From positions 1 to 20,698 of the IMG/VR virus record IMGVR_UViG_3300033149_004623: a stretch of 20,698 nt of DNA; one strand, written 5' to 3'. The notes under the pieces are model-generated. The model was not told the DNA's origin. It did no database searches and saw only the letters and a program-made list of their open reading frames with translations. The translations under genes and the position numbers were made by a program. Each line of letters begins with the position of its first letter. The first letter of the stretch is position 1. Of the stretch, positions 15,602 to 20,698 are shown in pieces. Origin of the DNA: a virus.

Positions 15602-16217
15602 ATTCAAACTCCTTTGAATTAAGATTTTCTTTCCATTGTTTTAATGTAAATGCATTTTTGTCCTTTTTTGTAATATAGACAATTGACTGTAACCAATAGA
15701 TTTTATTAAATACATCTTCCTGTTCTATAAAGCTCCAATCAATATCTTTATCATATATAGTAATACCTGCTTCATAATTAGGACTATATTCTCCTGTACA
15801 AAAATATTCTACAAAACTATCTTCAAGAAGTAGAGTTCCATGAGCAAAACCTGGCGGAACCCAAATCCAAGCATTAAAATCACTATTTCTCTCAGGTCTG
15901 AATTCATATGCTATTATTTTCCCAAATGTAGGTGAGCCTAATCTAATATCTAAAGCAAAATCAATTAAATGTCCTTTTATACATCTAACTAATTTACCCA
16001 TATATGGATTCCATTGAAAATGAAGTCCTCTAAAAGTGCCTGCTTTAGAATAAGTTTCATTTACTTGCACAAATGTACTAGGAAAATCTATTGATATATT
16101 TACAAAATCAGATTCTCTGTAAACTTCAGTAAAATATCCCCTTTCATCAGTAAAATTAGCAAATTTCAGAATTTTAACCTCTGGAATTTTTAACTTCTTA
16201 AAATCTAATACTTTCAT
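15588..16217 (-). CDS. rmlC: dTDP-4-dehydrorhamnose 3,5-epimerase
   Basis: RmlC-family cupin that epimerises dTDP-4-keto-6-deoxyglucose at C3 and C5. Diagnostic features are FTDERGYFTEVYRESDF near the N-terminus, GTFRGLHFQ with the catalytic His (H66), K75 in MGKLVRC, PPGFAHGTLLLED (H126) and the YX5Y pair Y138/Y144. Length (209) is a little above the usual 180-190 because of an added C-terminal tail. The ATG is preceded by AAAAAGGAG. With rmlD it forms the second half of the rhamnose route. The first two enzymes (RmlA, RmlB) are not in the window, so the host or another part of the genome must supply the substrate. Confidence 0.92.
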   Translation of the reverse strand: MKVLDFKKLKIPEVKILKFANFTDERGYFTEVYRESDFVNISIDFPSTFVQVNETYSKAGTFRGLHFQWNPYMGKLVRCIKGHLIDFALDIRLGSPTFGKIIAYEFRPERNSDFNAWIWVPPGFAHGTLLLEDSFVEYFCTGEYSPNYEAGITIYDKDIDWSFIEQEDVFNKIYWLQSIVYITKKDKNAFTLKQWKENLNSKEFEYEGE

Positions 16218-16232
16218 TTCACTTCTCCTTTT

Positions 16233-16315
16233 TCATCTTATTAATTTTTTAAATTGGTCTTTCCTTGTAGTAGGACATTCAGTGCCAAGCTCTAAAAATC
16301 ATTCCATGTTGTCAT
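16233..16315 (-). pseudogene. Frame-broken short ORF between the GT4 gene and rmlC
   Basis: The gap contains an ATG that overlaps the GT4 stop as ATGA (16312-16315), exactly like most neighbours. It reads seven codons (MTTWNDF) and meets a TAG. If one T is added to the T5 run (plus-strand A5 at 16294-16298), or a ribosome slips -1 there, the frame continues with LELGTECPTTRKDQF and a basic end to a TGA at 16233, immediately before the rmlC ribosome-binding site. The total would be 27 codons. Either a homopolymer error, a small broken gene, a remnant of a lost gene's end, or a frameshifted peptide. No family recognised. Confidence 0.4.
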
Positions 16316-17412
16316 TTGAAATACACCTCAATCCATTTATCTATATTATTTTTAATATCACGTTTTATAGCATCTTTTTTAGCTTCTTTACCCATTTGTT
16401 CACGAAGTTCTTTATCATCCACTAATTTCTGCAAATATCTAATCCAAAATTTAGTTTTATTTTTCTTTGCAAGAAAACCATTTTCGCCATGTCTTATCCA
16501 ACGCCTATAAGGTGGAACATCACTAGCTACTACTGGTACACTCATTGCACCAAATTCAAGTCCTTTTAAGTCAGATTTACCAGCGTTGAATTTATTATCT
16601 ATTAAAGGAACAATTCCAATATCACATTTAGCTATTATTTCTGGAAGTTCTTCTAATTTATAAGGAGGTAAATATTCTATATTGTTTAAATTTTTAAATA
16701 ATTTTTCTTTTACTTCTGGAAAGCCTGCTACAAGAAACTTACAATTTTGAGGTATACAACCATTTACTATCTGTAAATCTCCTATGTGAGTTTTAGTTCC
16801 AAACCATCCTATAGTTGGTATTTCATTTTTAACTTTAGGAACTTTATCATACAATCTATTATCTATAAAATTTTCTAAAACTACTATATTAGGATTAAAT
16901 TTCTTATATGATTCTTTTAATTCAGGTGTTGATACTTGTAATATATCTACAGTTCTTGCAGTTTCAAACATAGTTTTTAAAGTAGTATTTATTCTTTCTT
17001 CAGCTTTTCTATCCCTTATTAATTTATTTTTTGATTGCTTATATTTTGGAGCAATTAATTTTATTATTTTTTGTCCATTTTCAACAGTAATTCTTGCTCT
17101 TGGATGAAAACTATAGAAACTTGGATTATCAGATGGAAGACAAGTATAATCATCATCAATTTCCATTACAGTTTTAATATTTCTTTCTTTTAAACTTTGT
17201 ACTACTTGAAATAATGCTTCAAACCAAACCATTTGGAAAATAACAATATCAAATTTTGTCATATCTATTCCAACAGTTTTATAACTTAAATCATTAGATG
17301 ATATATCAAATTTGTCTTTATAACCAATGAGATTATAAGGATTAACACTATCATAATATATACTCTCAGTTAAAAATCCCATAGCATTTAATTCTATACA
17401 TACCTGCTCCAT
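16312..17412 (-). CDS. GT4-like glycosyltransferase whose N-terminal strand lies upstream of the first start codon
   Basis: A 366-residue GT-B protein. Visible are FDIVIFQMVWF and TVMEIDDDY in the N-lobe, IPTIGWFGTKTH near the start of the C-lobe, CDIGIVPLIDNKFNAGKSDL and KGLEFGAMSVPVVASDVPPY in the donor site, and GENGFLA near the end. These features resemble the lobes of the glycosyltransferase at 8130-9584. The same frame is open upstream to 17481 and encodes KKVLFVIGSKAASGYYR, a perfect first Rossmann strand plus the GYYR motif usual for such enzymes, but no ATG, GTG or TTG lies there. So either translation begins at 17412 (weak AGGA 9 nt upstream) giving a truncated fold, or ribosomes enter by -1 frameshifting from the helicase gene. 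Confidence 0.82.
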   Translation of the reverse strand: MEQVCIELNAMGFLTESIYYDSVNPYNLIGYKDKFDISSNDLSYKTVGIDMTKFDIVIFQMVWFEALFQVVQSLKERNIKTVMEIDDDYTCLPSDNPSFYSFHPRARITVENGQKIIKLIAPKYKQSKNKLIRDRKAEERINTTLKTMFETARTVDILQVSTPELKESYKKFNPNIVVLENFIDNRLYDKVPKVKNEIPTIGWFGTKTHIGDLQIVNGCIPQNCKFLVAGFPEVKEKLFKNLNNIEYLPPYKLEELPEIIAKCDIGIVPLIDNKFNAGKSDLKGLEFGAMSVPVVASDVPPYRRWIRHGENGFLAKKNKTKFWIRYLQKLVDDKELREQMGKEAKKDAIKRDIKNNIDKWIEVYFK

Positions 17413-17444
17413 TCTATAATATCCTGAAGCAGCTTTAGACCCTA

Positions 17445-18794
17445 TTACAAAAAGAACTTTTTTAGATGATTTGTAATTAAATTAGTAGCCTTCTTTTTAG
17501 AATTTAATCTATTAATCATATCCTCTTCAGGCGTACCTTTATGTAATAAGTATAAACAACGAACATTATCATGTTGCCCTATTCTATGTAATCTATCTTC
17601 TGCTTGCTCATTATCATGTGGACCCCATTCATAACCCAAAAATATAGCAGTTTTAGCATCAGTTATTGTTTGAGAAATACCGCTTTTTATTGTAGCAATA
17701 ACTGCTTTTTTATTACTTTCATTTTCCTGAAAAGCACGTACTGTATCTTCTATTTTTTGAGCAGGCATTCCGCCTTGTATAATATAGATATTATTTTTAT
17801 ATAAACCTATTAATATTTCTTTAATATATTTAATTGCTTTAGCAAATGGAGTAAATACTGCAATTGGTCTACCTAAAGAAATTTCTTCTTGTGCAATTTC
17901 ATGAAGCATTTTTAAGCCACCACCAATTATAGGTAAACCAAGTATTTGAGGTGTTATAAGTAACTGTCTTATTCTGGTTCTAAGAGATAATGCATTAGGA
18001 GTTGCTAAAAATTTATTTCCATAATCAAAATACATATCTTCAACTAACTGGTTATAAACCTTTTCTTGTTCAGGTTCCATTTCTACAGTTATAGCCTGTC
18101 TAGTTTTTTCTGGAAGTTCTTTTAAAACTTGGTCTTTTAATCTTCGTATTAAATATTTACTATGAAGCATTTCCCTAAAAGCTTTTATATCTTTTGGAAA
18201 TGGCTCTATTGTATATCCATATTCAGTTTTAATAGTTATGCAGTATTGGCGAACGAAGCTCCAATAACTTGTAAACATTTTAGGGTCAATAAGAGATAAA
18301 GGTGCATACAAGTCAGCAGGAGTAGACCTCATTGGAGTTCCTGTAGGCATAATTAAATTAGAAGTCCAATGAGTTAAAAGTTTAAAATCTCTATAAATAT
18401 TTGTTTTATGGTTTAAAATTCCAGGTAAATGGAATTCATCAGGTATAACAACTTTAAAATATGTATTACCTATTAATTTATATAACTCTTTTACAAAAGC
18501 ATAATTTGTTATAAGAAATTTTGGATTAGATAAAAATTGAGTAAAAGCTTTTTTTCTTTTATTCAATGGTCCAGAATAAACATAACTTTCTTCGTTCAGC
18601 CATTTTTTAATTTCATTTTTCCAAACATATAATCCAGGCTTGGTTGATATACATAAAACTGGATATTCTTTTAATTCTTTTACTACTAAGAGAGCAGTAA
18701 GAGTTTTACCTAAGCCTGCTTCATCACCTAAAATACAGCGTGAATAATTATTTAGTATAAAATCTCTACCTTTAATTTGATAATCTCTAATCAT
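17445..18794 (-). CDS. SNF2-family DNA helicase/translocase
   Basis: The 449-residue protein has all major SF2/SNF2 motifs: Walker A GDEAGLGKT (23-31), Ia near CISTKPGLYVWKNE, II PDEFH (DEFH at 119-122, a variant of DEAH), III MPTGTPMR (149-156), the C-terminal RecA domain with VFTPF (about 313-317), SGISQTIT (motif V region), and VI QAEDRLHRIGQ (397-407). It is a compact phage version without accessory domains. These proteins translocate on duplex DNA and are common in Gram-positive phage replication modules. The start is an ATGA overlap with the upstream gene and probably relies on coupling, as no strong ribosome-binding site is visible. Its last codons contain a slippery heptamer leading into the glycosyltransferase frame. 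Confidence 0.92.
   Translation of the reverse strand: MIRDYQIKGRDFILNNYSRCILGDEAGLGKTLTALLVVKELKEYPVLCISTKPGLYVWKNEIKKWLNEESYVYSGPLNKRKKAFTQFLSNPKFLITNYAFVKELYKLIGNTYFKVVIPDEFHLPGILNHKTNIYRDFKLLTHWTSNLIMPTGTPMRSTPADLYAPLSLIDPKMFTSYWSFVRQYCITIKTEYGYTIEPFPKDIKAFREMLHSKYLIRRLKDQVLKELPEKTRQAITVEMEPEQEKVYNQLVEDMYFDYGNKFLATPNALSLRTRIRQLLITPQILGLPIIGGGLKMLHEIAQEEISLGRPIAVFTPFAKAIKYIKEILIGLYKNNIYIIQGGMPAQKIEDTVRAFQENESNKKAVIATIKSGISQTITDAKTAIFLGYEWGPHDNEQAEDRLHRIGQHDNVRCLYLLHKGTPEEDMINRLNSKKKATNLITNHLKKFFL
17457..17463 (-). other. A AAA AAG slippery heptamer at the end of the helicase gene
   Basis: In the helicase frame the codons are CTA AAA AAG TTC TTT TTG TAA. This places the classic dnaX-type -1 frameshift heptamer (17463-17457) three codons before the stop. 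The -1 frame is exactly the open frame of the downstream glycosyltransferase. No strong stimulatory hairpin or nearby upstream Shine-Dalgarno was found by eye. Confidence 0.5.
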
Positions 18795-19132
18795 GCTTGT
18801 ATACTTTTTTGTATAGTAATAGGTTTATTTTCTTTTTTAGAATAAAATACATGCATTATATAATTTTTATCTTCCTTTTCAACAACTACTGACCCTATAT
18901 AGGTAGAACGTGGTAAATAAGTAGTTCTATCTCCACTGGTATTTATATCTATTCTAAATTCTTCTTTCCTAGTCTCATTTATTGTTTCTAAAACATTAAG
19001 TACTAAATTACCTTTAAGATAAGAAACTGATATAGGCAAAGTTCCTAAAGGTAATAATAATTTCTGTTTAACTTCAAATCTTAATGAATACGACATTACT
19101 CTAGTTGTGTTATGTTCTTTTTCTTCATTCAT
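18791..19132 (-). CDS. Unknown 113-residue protein upstream of the SNF2 helicase
   Basis: I do not recognise this protein. It looks mostly beta-stranded: alternating hydrophobic and polar residues (YSLRFEVKQKLLLPLG, LVLNVLETI, EFRIDINTS, YIGSVVVEKED, YIMHVFYSKK), with a charged N-terminus and no membrane span or cysteines. A TAGGAGG site lies about 5 nt before the ATG, inside the 31-residue ORF, with which it shares an ATGA overlap. It in turn overlaps the helicase start by ATGA. The tight coupling suggests a helicase partner or another replication accessory, which is inference. Confidence 0.68.
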   Translation of the reverse strand: MNEEKEHNTTRVMSYSLRFEVKQKLLLPLGTLPISVSYLKGNLVLNVLETINETRKEEFRIDINTSGDRTTYLPRSTYIGSVVVEKEDKNYIMHVFYSKKENKPITIQKSIQA

Positions 19133-19224
19133 TTTAACCTCCTATAAAAAATATGACATATTCCTATAACAATTATTAATCCAAATAAATAACATATAAT
19201 ATTTTCAAGAGATAATATATTCAT
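19129..19224 (-). CDS. 31-residue single-span membrane peptide
   Basis: This small ORF fills the 94-nt gap between the RuvC-like gene and the 113-residue gene. It begins at an ATG 3 nt after the resolvase stop and ends in an ATGA overlap with the next gene. The peptide has one hydrophobic segment (NIICYLFGLIIVIGICHIF, residues about 8-26) followed by a basic end (YRRLK), giving a plausible N-out/C-in single span. No strong ribosome-binding site precedes it, so it is probably read by coupling. Its function is unknown. A chance ORF is possible, but the exact gap fit and coupled ends argue for a gene. Confidence 0.55.
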   Translation of the reverse strand: MNILSLENIICYLFGLIIVIGICHIFYRRLK

Positions 19225-19226
19225 CT

Positions 19227-19706
19227 CTATTCTTTGCCAAATAATAAATAATAACAACCATGCCTTATGGCATCTCTGGCATGTTTATTTTTTATGTAGT
19301 ATCCCCACTCCTTTAACTTTTCATTGGTGACAAACCCTTTTACTCCTGAAGCCATTTGTTTTATTAATTTTATTTTATACTTTCTACAGACAAATTCTAT
19401 TGCTCCAATAATTCTTACTGTTTCTACAGATGAATATGCTTGAACTAATCTTTTCCCTGAATAAATTCTATATTCTTCACAGACTACAACATTGGGATTA
19501 AATTCTCCTATTTTATCTACGATAGGGTCCCAACCATGTTTAGAAGTCCATTCTATTATTCCTGAAGTACCTAATTTCCCAGCATTAAATAACGCCCATC
19601 CAGATGTTTCTCCAGGGTCAATAGCTAACATTAAATCTGGAATTTCTCTAGAATCATCTCTACTTTTTTTAACTTTAGTAAGAAATTCTAGAAACTTGTT
19701 CTCCAT
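19227..19706 (-). CDS. RuvC-like Holliday junction resolvase / RNase H-fold nuclease
   Basis: The 159-residue protein has a RuvC/RNase H-fold pattern: first strand LAIDPGETSGWALF with D30, a second acidic site VVVCEEYR (E77), and a C-terminal KHARDAIRHG motif with H142 and D145. This is the arrangement of phage RuvC-like resolvases that cut branched DNA during replication and packaging. The first 22 residues are a charged extension before the core. GAAGGAAG precedes the ATG. It overlaps the 70-residue gene by 32 nt. Exact junction specificity cannot be read from the sequence. Confidence 0.85.
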   Translation of the reverse strand: MENKFLEFLTKVKKSRDDSREIPDLMLAIDPGETSGWALFNAGKLGTSGIIEWTSKHGWDPIVDKIGEFNPNVVVCEEYRIYSGKRLVQAYSSVETVRIIGAIEFVCRKYKIKLIKQMASGVKGFVTNEKLKEWGYYIKNKHARDAIRHGCYYLLFGKE

Positions 19707-19887
19707 TTTTTCTTCCTTCTTCTAAAACATAAATATCAAGAAGATTTAAAAGGTCAGAATAAGATAAACCTGTTTGTATCAAAATTTTTTTATCTAATTT
19801 TTTAAGTACCTCAGGTTTATTTAATATTTCTTTTAAACCCTCAATAACAAGTTTTTTATCTTCATCTTTTGTCATTAGAATTATCAT
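19675..19887 (-). CDS. Unknown 70-residue mainly helical protein
   Basis: I do not recognise this protein. It is highly charged and predicted helical, with KDEDKKLVIEGLKEIL, PEVLKKLDKKIL and SYSDLLNLLDIYVLEEG forming amphipathic helices. There is no cysteine or membrane span. An AAGG lies about 9 nt before the ATG at 19887; another in-frame ATG is at 19875. It overlaps the upstream repeat protein by 26 nt and the resolvase by 32 nt in different frames, so all three are probably translated from one message. An early phage accessory protein is the best inference. Confidence 0.62.
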   Translation of the reverse strand: MIILMTKDEDKKLVIEGLKEILNKPEVLKKLDKKILIQTGLSYSDLLNLLDIYVLEEGRKNGEQVSRISY

Positions 19888-20146
19888 TTTTTGTAACCTT
19901 ATAACCTTTATTCTCTAGTATATTAATTAATTCATCTATATCATTAGGTAGTACTGCATAGCCTCTAGCTTCTAAAATTGTTTTAAATTCTTTATCCCTT
20001 TGGTCTAAGTCCATATCTACAGGTTTTATCCTAACCATATATCCTCTAGCTTCAAGACGTACTATCATATCTCTATCTATTTTTCTATTATGGTCTTTGA
20101 GCATAGCTTGTTGTTCTTCTTTTGAAAAATTTATTTCCTGTTGCAT
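19862..20146 (-). CDS. Unknown 94-residue protein with three LEARGY-type repeats
   Basis: The sequence contains three copies of a helix-turn-strand unit: LEARGYMV at 31, LEARGYAV at 58 and LENKGYKV at 77, each preceded by a short acidic/polar helix. The spacing is 27 and 19 residues. Charged residues dominate and there is no membrane span. The unit recalls small alpha/beta repeats but I cannot name a family. The start at 20146 has GGAG 7-8 nt upstream (AAAGGAGATATTTAA), and this whole start region is tandemly duplicated. It overlaps the 70-residue gene by 26 nt. Function is unknown. Confidence 0.68.
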   Translation of the reverse strand: MQQEINFSKEEQQAMLKDHNRKIDRDMIVRLEARGYMVRIKPVDMDLDQRDKEFKTILEARGYAVLPNDIDELINILENKGYKVTKNDNSNDKR

Positions 20147-20206
20147 TTAAATATCTCCTTTATTCCTTTATTTCCTGTTGCATTTAAATATCTCCTTTAT
20201 TCCTTT
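20130..20206. repeat. 37-bp tandem duplication covering a ribosome-binding site and start codon
   Basis: Bases 20130-20169 match 20167-20206 exactly at a period of 37. Each copy carries, on the minus strand, AAAGGAGATATTTAA, an ATG and the codons for MQQEI. The copy nearest the gene body supplies the real start at 20146; the other lies upstream. Because 37 is not a multiple of three, the upper copy opens a separate short frame. Confidence 0.95.
20160..20183 (-). other. Seven-codon upstream ORF created by the duplication
   Basis: From the upper ATG (20183) the frame reads MQQEIKE and stops at TAA (20162-20160), 4 nt before the GGAG of the genuine start. It has its own equally good ribosome-binding site. 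It could act as a decoy or a coupling leader. It may also be a neutral by-product of a recent duplication. Confidence 0.45.
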
Positions 20207-20255
20207 TAATAGATTTAACAACTAAATGATTTATAAGTTCCTGTAGTAAACTCAA
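20184..20255 (-). CDS. Possible 23-residue leader peptide with TTG start
   Basis: A TTG at 20255 overlaps the stop of the upstream gene (TTGA) and lies 7 nt behind a strong AAGGAGG site that is itself inside that gene's last codons. The frame reads 23 residues (beginning MSLLQELINHLVVKSIKR) and ends at TAA (20186-20184), directly abutting the next ATG. It fills the gap between two genes exactly. The peptide is amphipathic and basic near the end. Function unknown; the strong site is otherwise unexplained, which supports translation. Confidence 0.5.
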   Translation of the reverse strand: MSLLQELINHLVVKSIKRNKGDI

Positions 20256-20533
20256 CTTTGCCCCTCCTTATGTCTATATCCAAAACCAAAATCATATCCT
20301 GCCCATAATAAAAATCTTTGCCATCTACTTAATTCTTCTAAAGGTACAGGTAATACCTCAATTATTTTATCTTTCTCAACTAATTTTTCTAATCTACAAA
20401 ACAAATTTTCTATTAATTCTTGATTGCTTTTAAAAACTCCTATACCATCTTCAATACTTAAAAAATCTATAACTACCTCATATGCTTTATTTTTAATACA
20501 TATTATATCTCCTTTACATAAATTTTGTCTCAT
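20252..20533 (-). CDS. Unknown 93-residue protein, possible small beta-barrel
   Basis: I do not recognise this protein. The first part (CKGDIICIKNKAYEVV) looks like the start of an SH3-like or KOW-like beta-barrel, and the last third has an aromatic patch (SRWQRFLLWAGYDFGFGYR). No membrane span is certain, although FLLWAGYDFGF is hydrophobic. A GAAAGGAG site lies about 10 nt before the ATG. Its final codons carry the Shine-Dalgarno for the following small ORF. It is the first complete gene in the window's minus-strand array. Confidence 0.66.
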   Translation of the reverse strand: MRQNLCKGDIICIKNKAYEVVIDFLSIEDGIGVFKSNQELIENLFCRLEKLVEKDKIIEVLPVPLEELSRWQRFLLWAGYDFGFGYRHKEGQS

Positions 20534-20566
20534 TTTTCAAATTCTCCTTTCTGTTCCTTTAATGTT

Positions 20567-20698
20567 TTATACTCCTGAGGCAACCCTTATTAAATAAGCT
20601 GAACCACCAATACCAATAAAACTAATAACAATACTACTAAACAAACAAAATTCAAACCAAAAATTATAATGGGATTCACAATAATACCATTTGTTCCA
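20567..20698 (-). CDS. 3' part of a small membrane protein (5' end outside the window)
   Basis: The minus-strand frame is open from the right edge of the window to a TAA at 20569-20567, giving 43 codons. The segment FCLFSSIVISFIGIGGSAYL is a clear membrane span, preceded by an aromatic-rich stretch (WNKWYYCESHYNFW) that looks like an interfacial region. The start lies outside, so total length is unknown. It precedes the 93-residue gene by 33 nt and is probably in the same transcript. No family is recognised; a chance frame is possible because the stretch is short. Confidence 0.5.
   Translation of the reverse strand, partial: WNKWYYCESHYNFWFEFCLFSSIVISFIGIGGSAYLIRVASGV

Noticed and set aside
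8130-17412. DNA hypermodification (glycosylated bases) as the main role of the sugar genes
   Set aside because: No base hydroxymethylase, dNMP kinase or other base-priming enzyme is visible in this window, and rhamnose-type genes fit surface glycans better. Not excluded because the rest of the genome is unseen.
20130-20206. Start of a CRISPR array or iteron origin
   Set aside because: Only two copies, directly abutting with no spacer, and they coincide with a ribosome-binding site and start codon.

Overview
The window is strongly AT-rich, densely packed DNA that reads as part of a double-stranded DNA bacteriophage (or prophage) genome. A lysis cassette and a phage-type replication and recombination set are both present, and no chromosomal housekeeping genes are visible. 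Strong AGGAGG-type Shine-Dalgarno sites, the AT bias and a glucosaminidase/amidase lysin suggest a low-GC Gram-positive (Bacillota, perhaps clostridial) host. This is inference: no gene in the window names the host. Genes use the standard bacterial code, and TGA is a genuine stop, often in ATGA stop/start overlaps.

Layout. (1) 1-2351, plus strand: the 3' end of an unidentified gene, then a lysis cassette made of a three-domain lysin, a small basic protein and two small membrane proteins (holin candidates). (2) 2360-2385: a hairpin terminator shared by the two convergent transcription units. (3) 20698-2373, minus strand: one long, nearly gapless array. In transcription order it starts with small unknown proteins and a RuvC-like resolvase, a 31-residue membrane peptide, a 113-residue unknown and an SNF2-type helicase. 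Next comes a nine-gene glycan block: GT4, RmlC, RmlD, SDR epimerase, radical SAM/SPASM, an 86-residue unknown, a methyltransferase-type protein, GT4, and a GT2-GT4 fusion followed by a GT with a duplicated lobe (five glycosyltransferase units on four polypeptides, plus the extra lobe). The array ends with the replication core: PD-(D/E)XK nuclease, RecA-like ATPase, DUF669-like protein, a 116-residue unknown, an excisionase-type HTH protein and a UDG-DNA polymerase A fusion.

How it may work together. The ATPase, nuclease, DUF669-like protein, polymerase, helicase and resolvase form a plausible replication/recombination machine. The glycan block sits inside this machine's operon. RmlC and RmlD could divert host dTDP-4-keto-6-deoxyglucose to dTDP-L-rhamnose. 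The SDR, radical SAM enzyme and methyltransferase could modify sugars, and the glycosyltransferases could assemble a multi-sugar glycan on the host surface, the virion or, less likely, DNA. A near-consensus sigma-70/sigma-A promoter (8119-8147) embedded in the 3' end of the last glycosyltransferase gene gives the replication core its own transcription start.

Most notable points: the SNF2 helicase gene ends with a dnaX-like A AAA AAG slippery heptamer, and the -1 frame runs straight into the otherwise start-less N-terminus of the adjacent glycosyltransferase. A second homopolymer-associated frame break follows that same glycosyltransferase. A 37-bp tandem duplication copies a ribosome-binding site plus start codon. 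There are several tiny coupled ORFs below usual annotation thresholds. No tRNA, rRNA, CRISPR array or insertion sequence was seen, and no gene-free stretch exceeds 300 bases.
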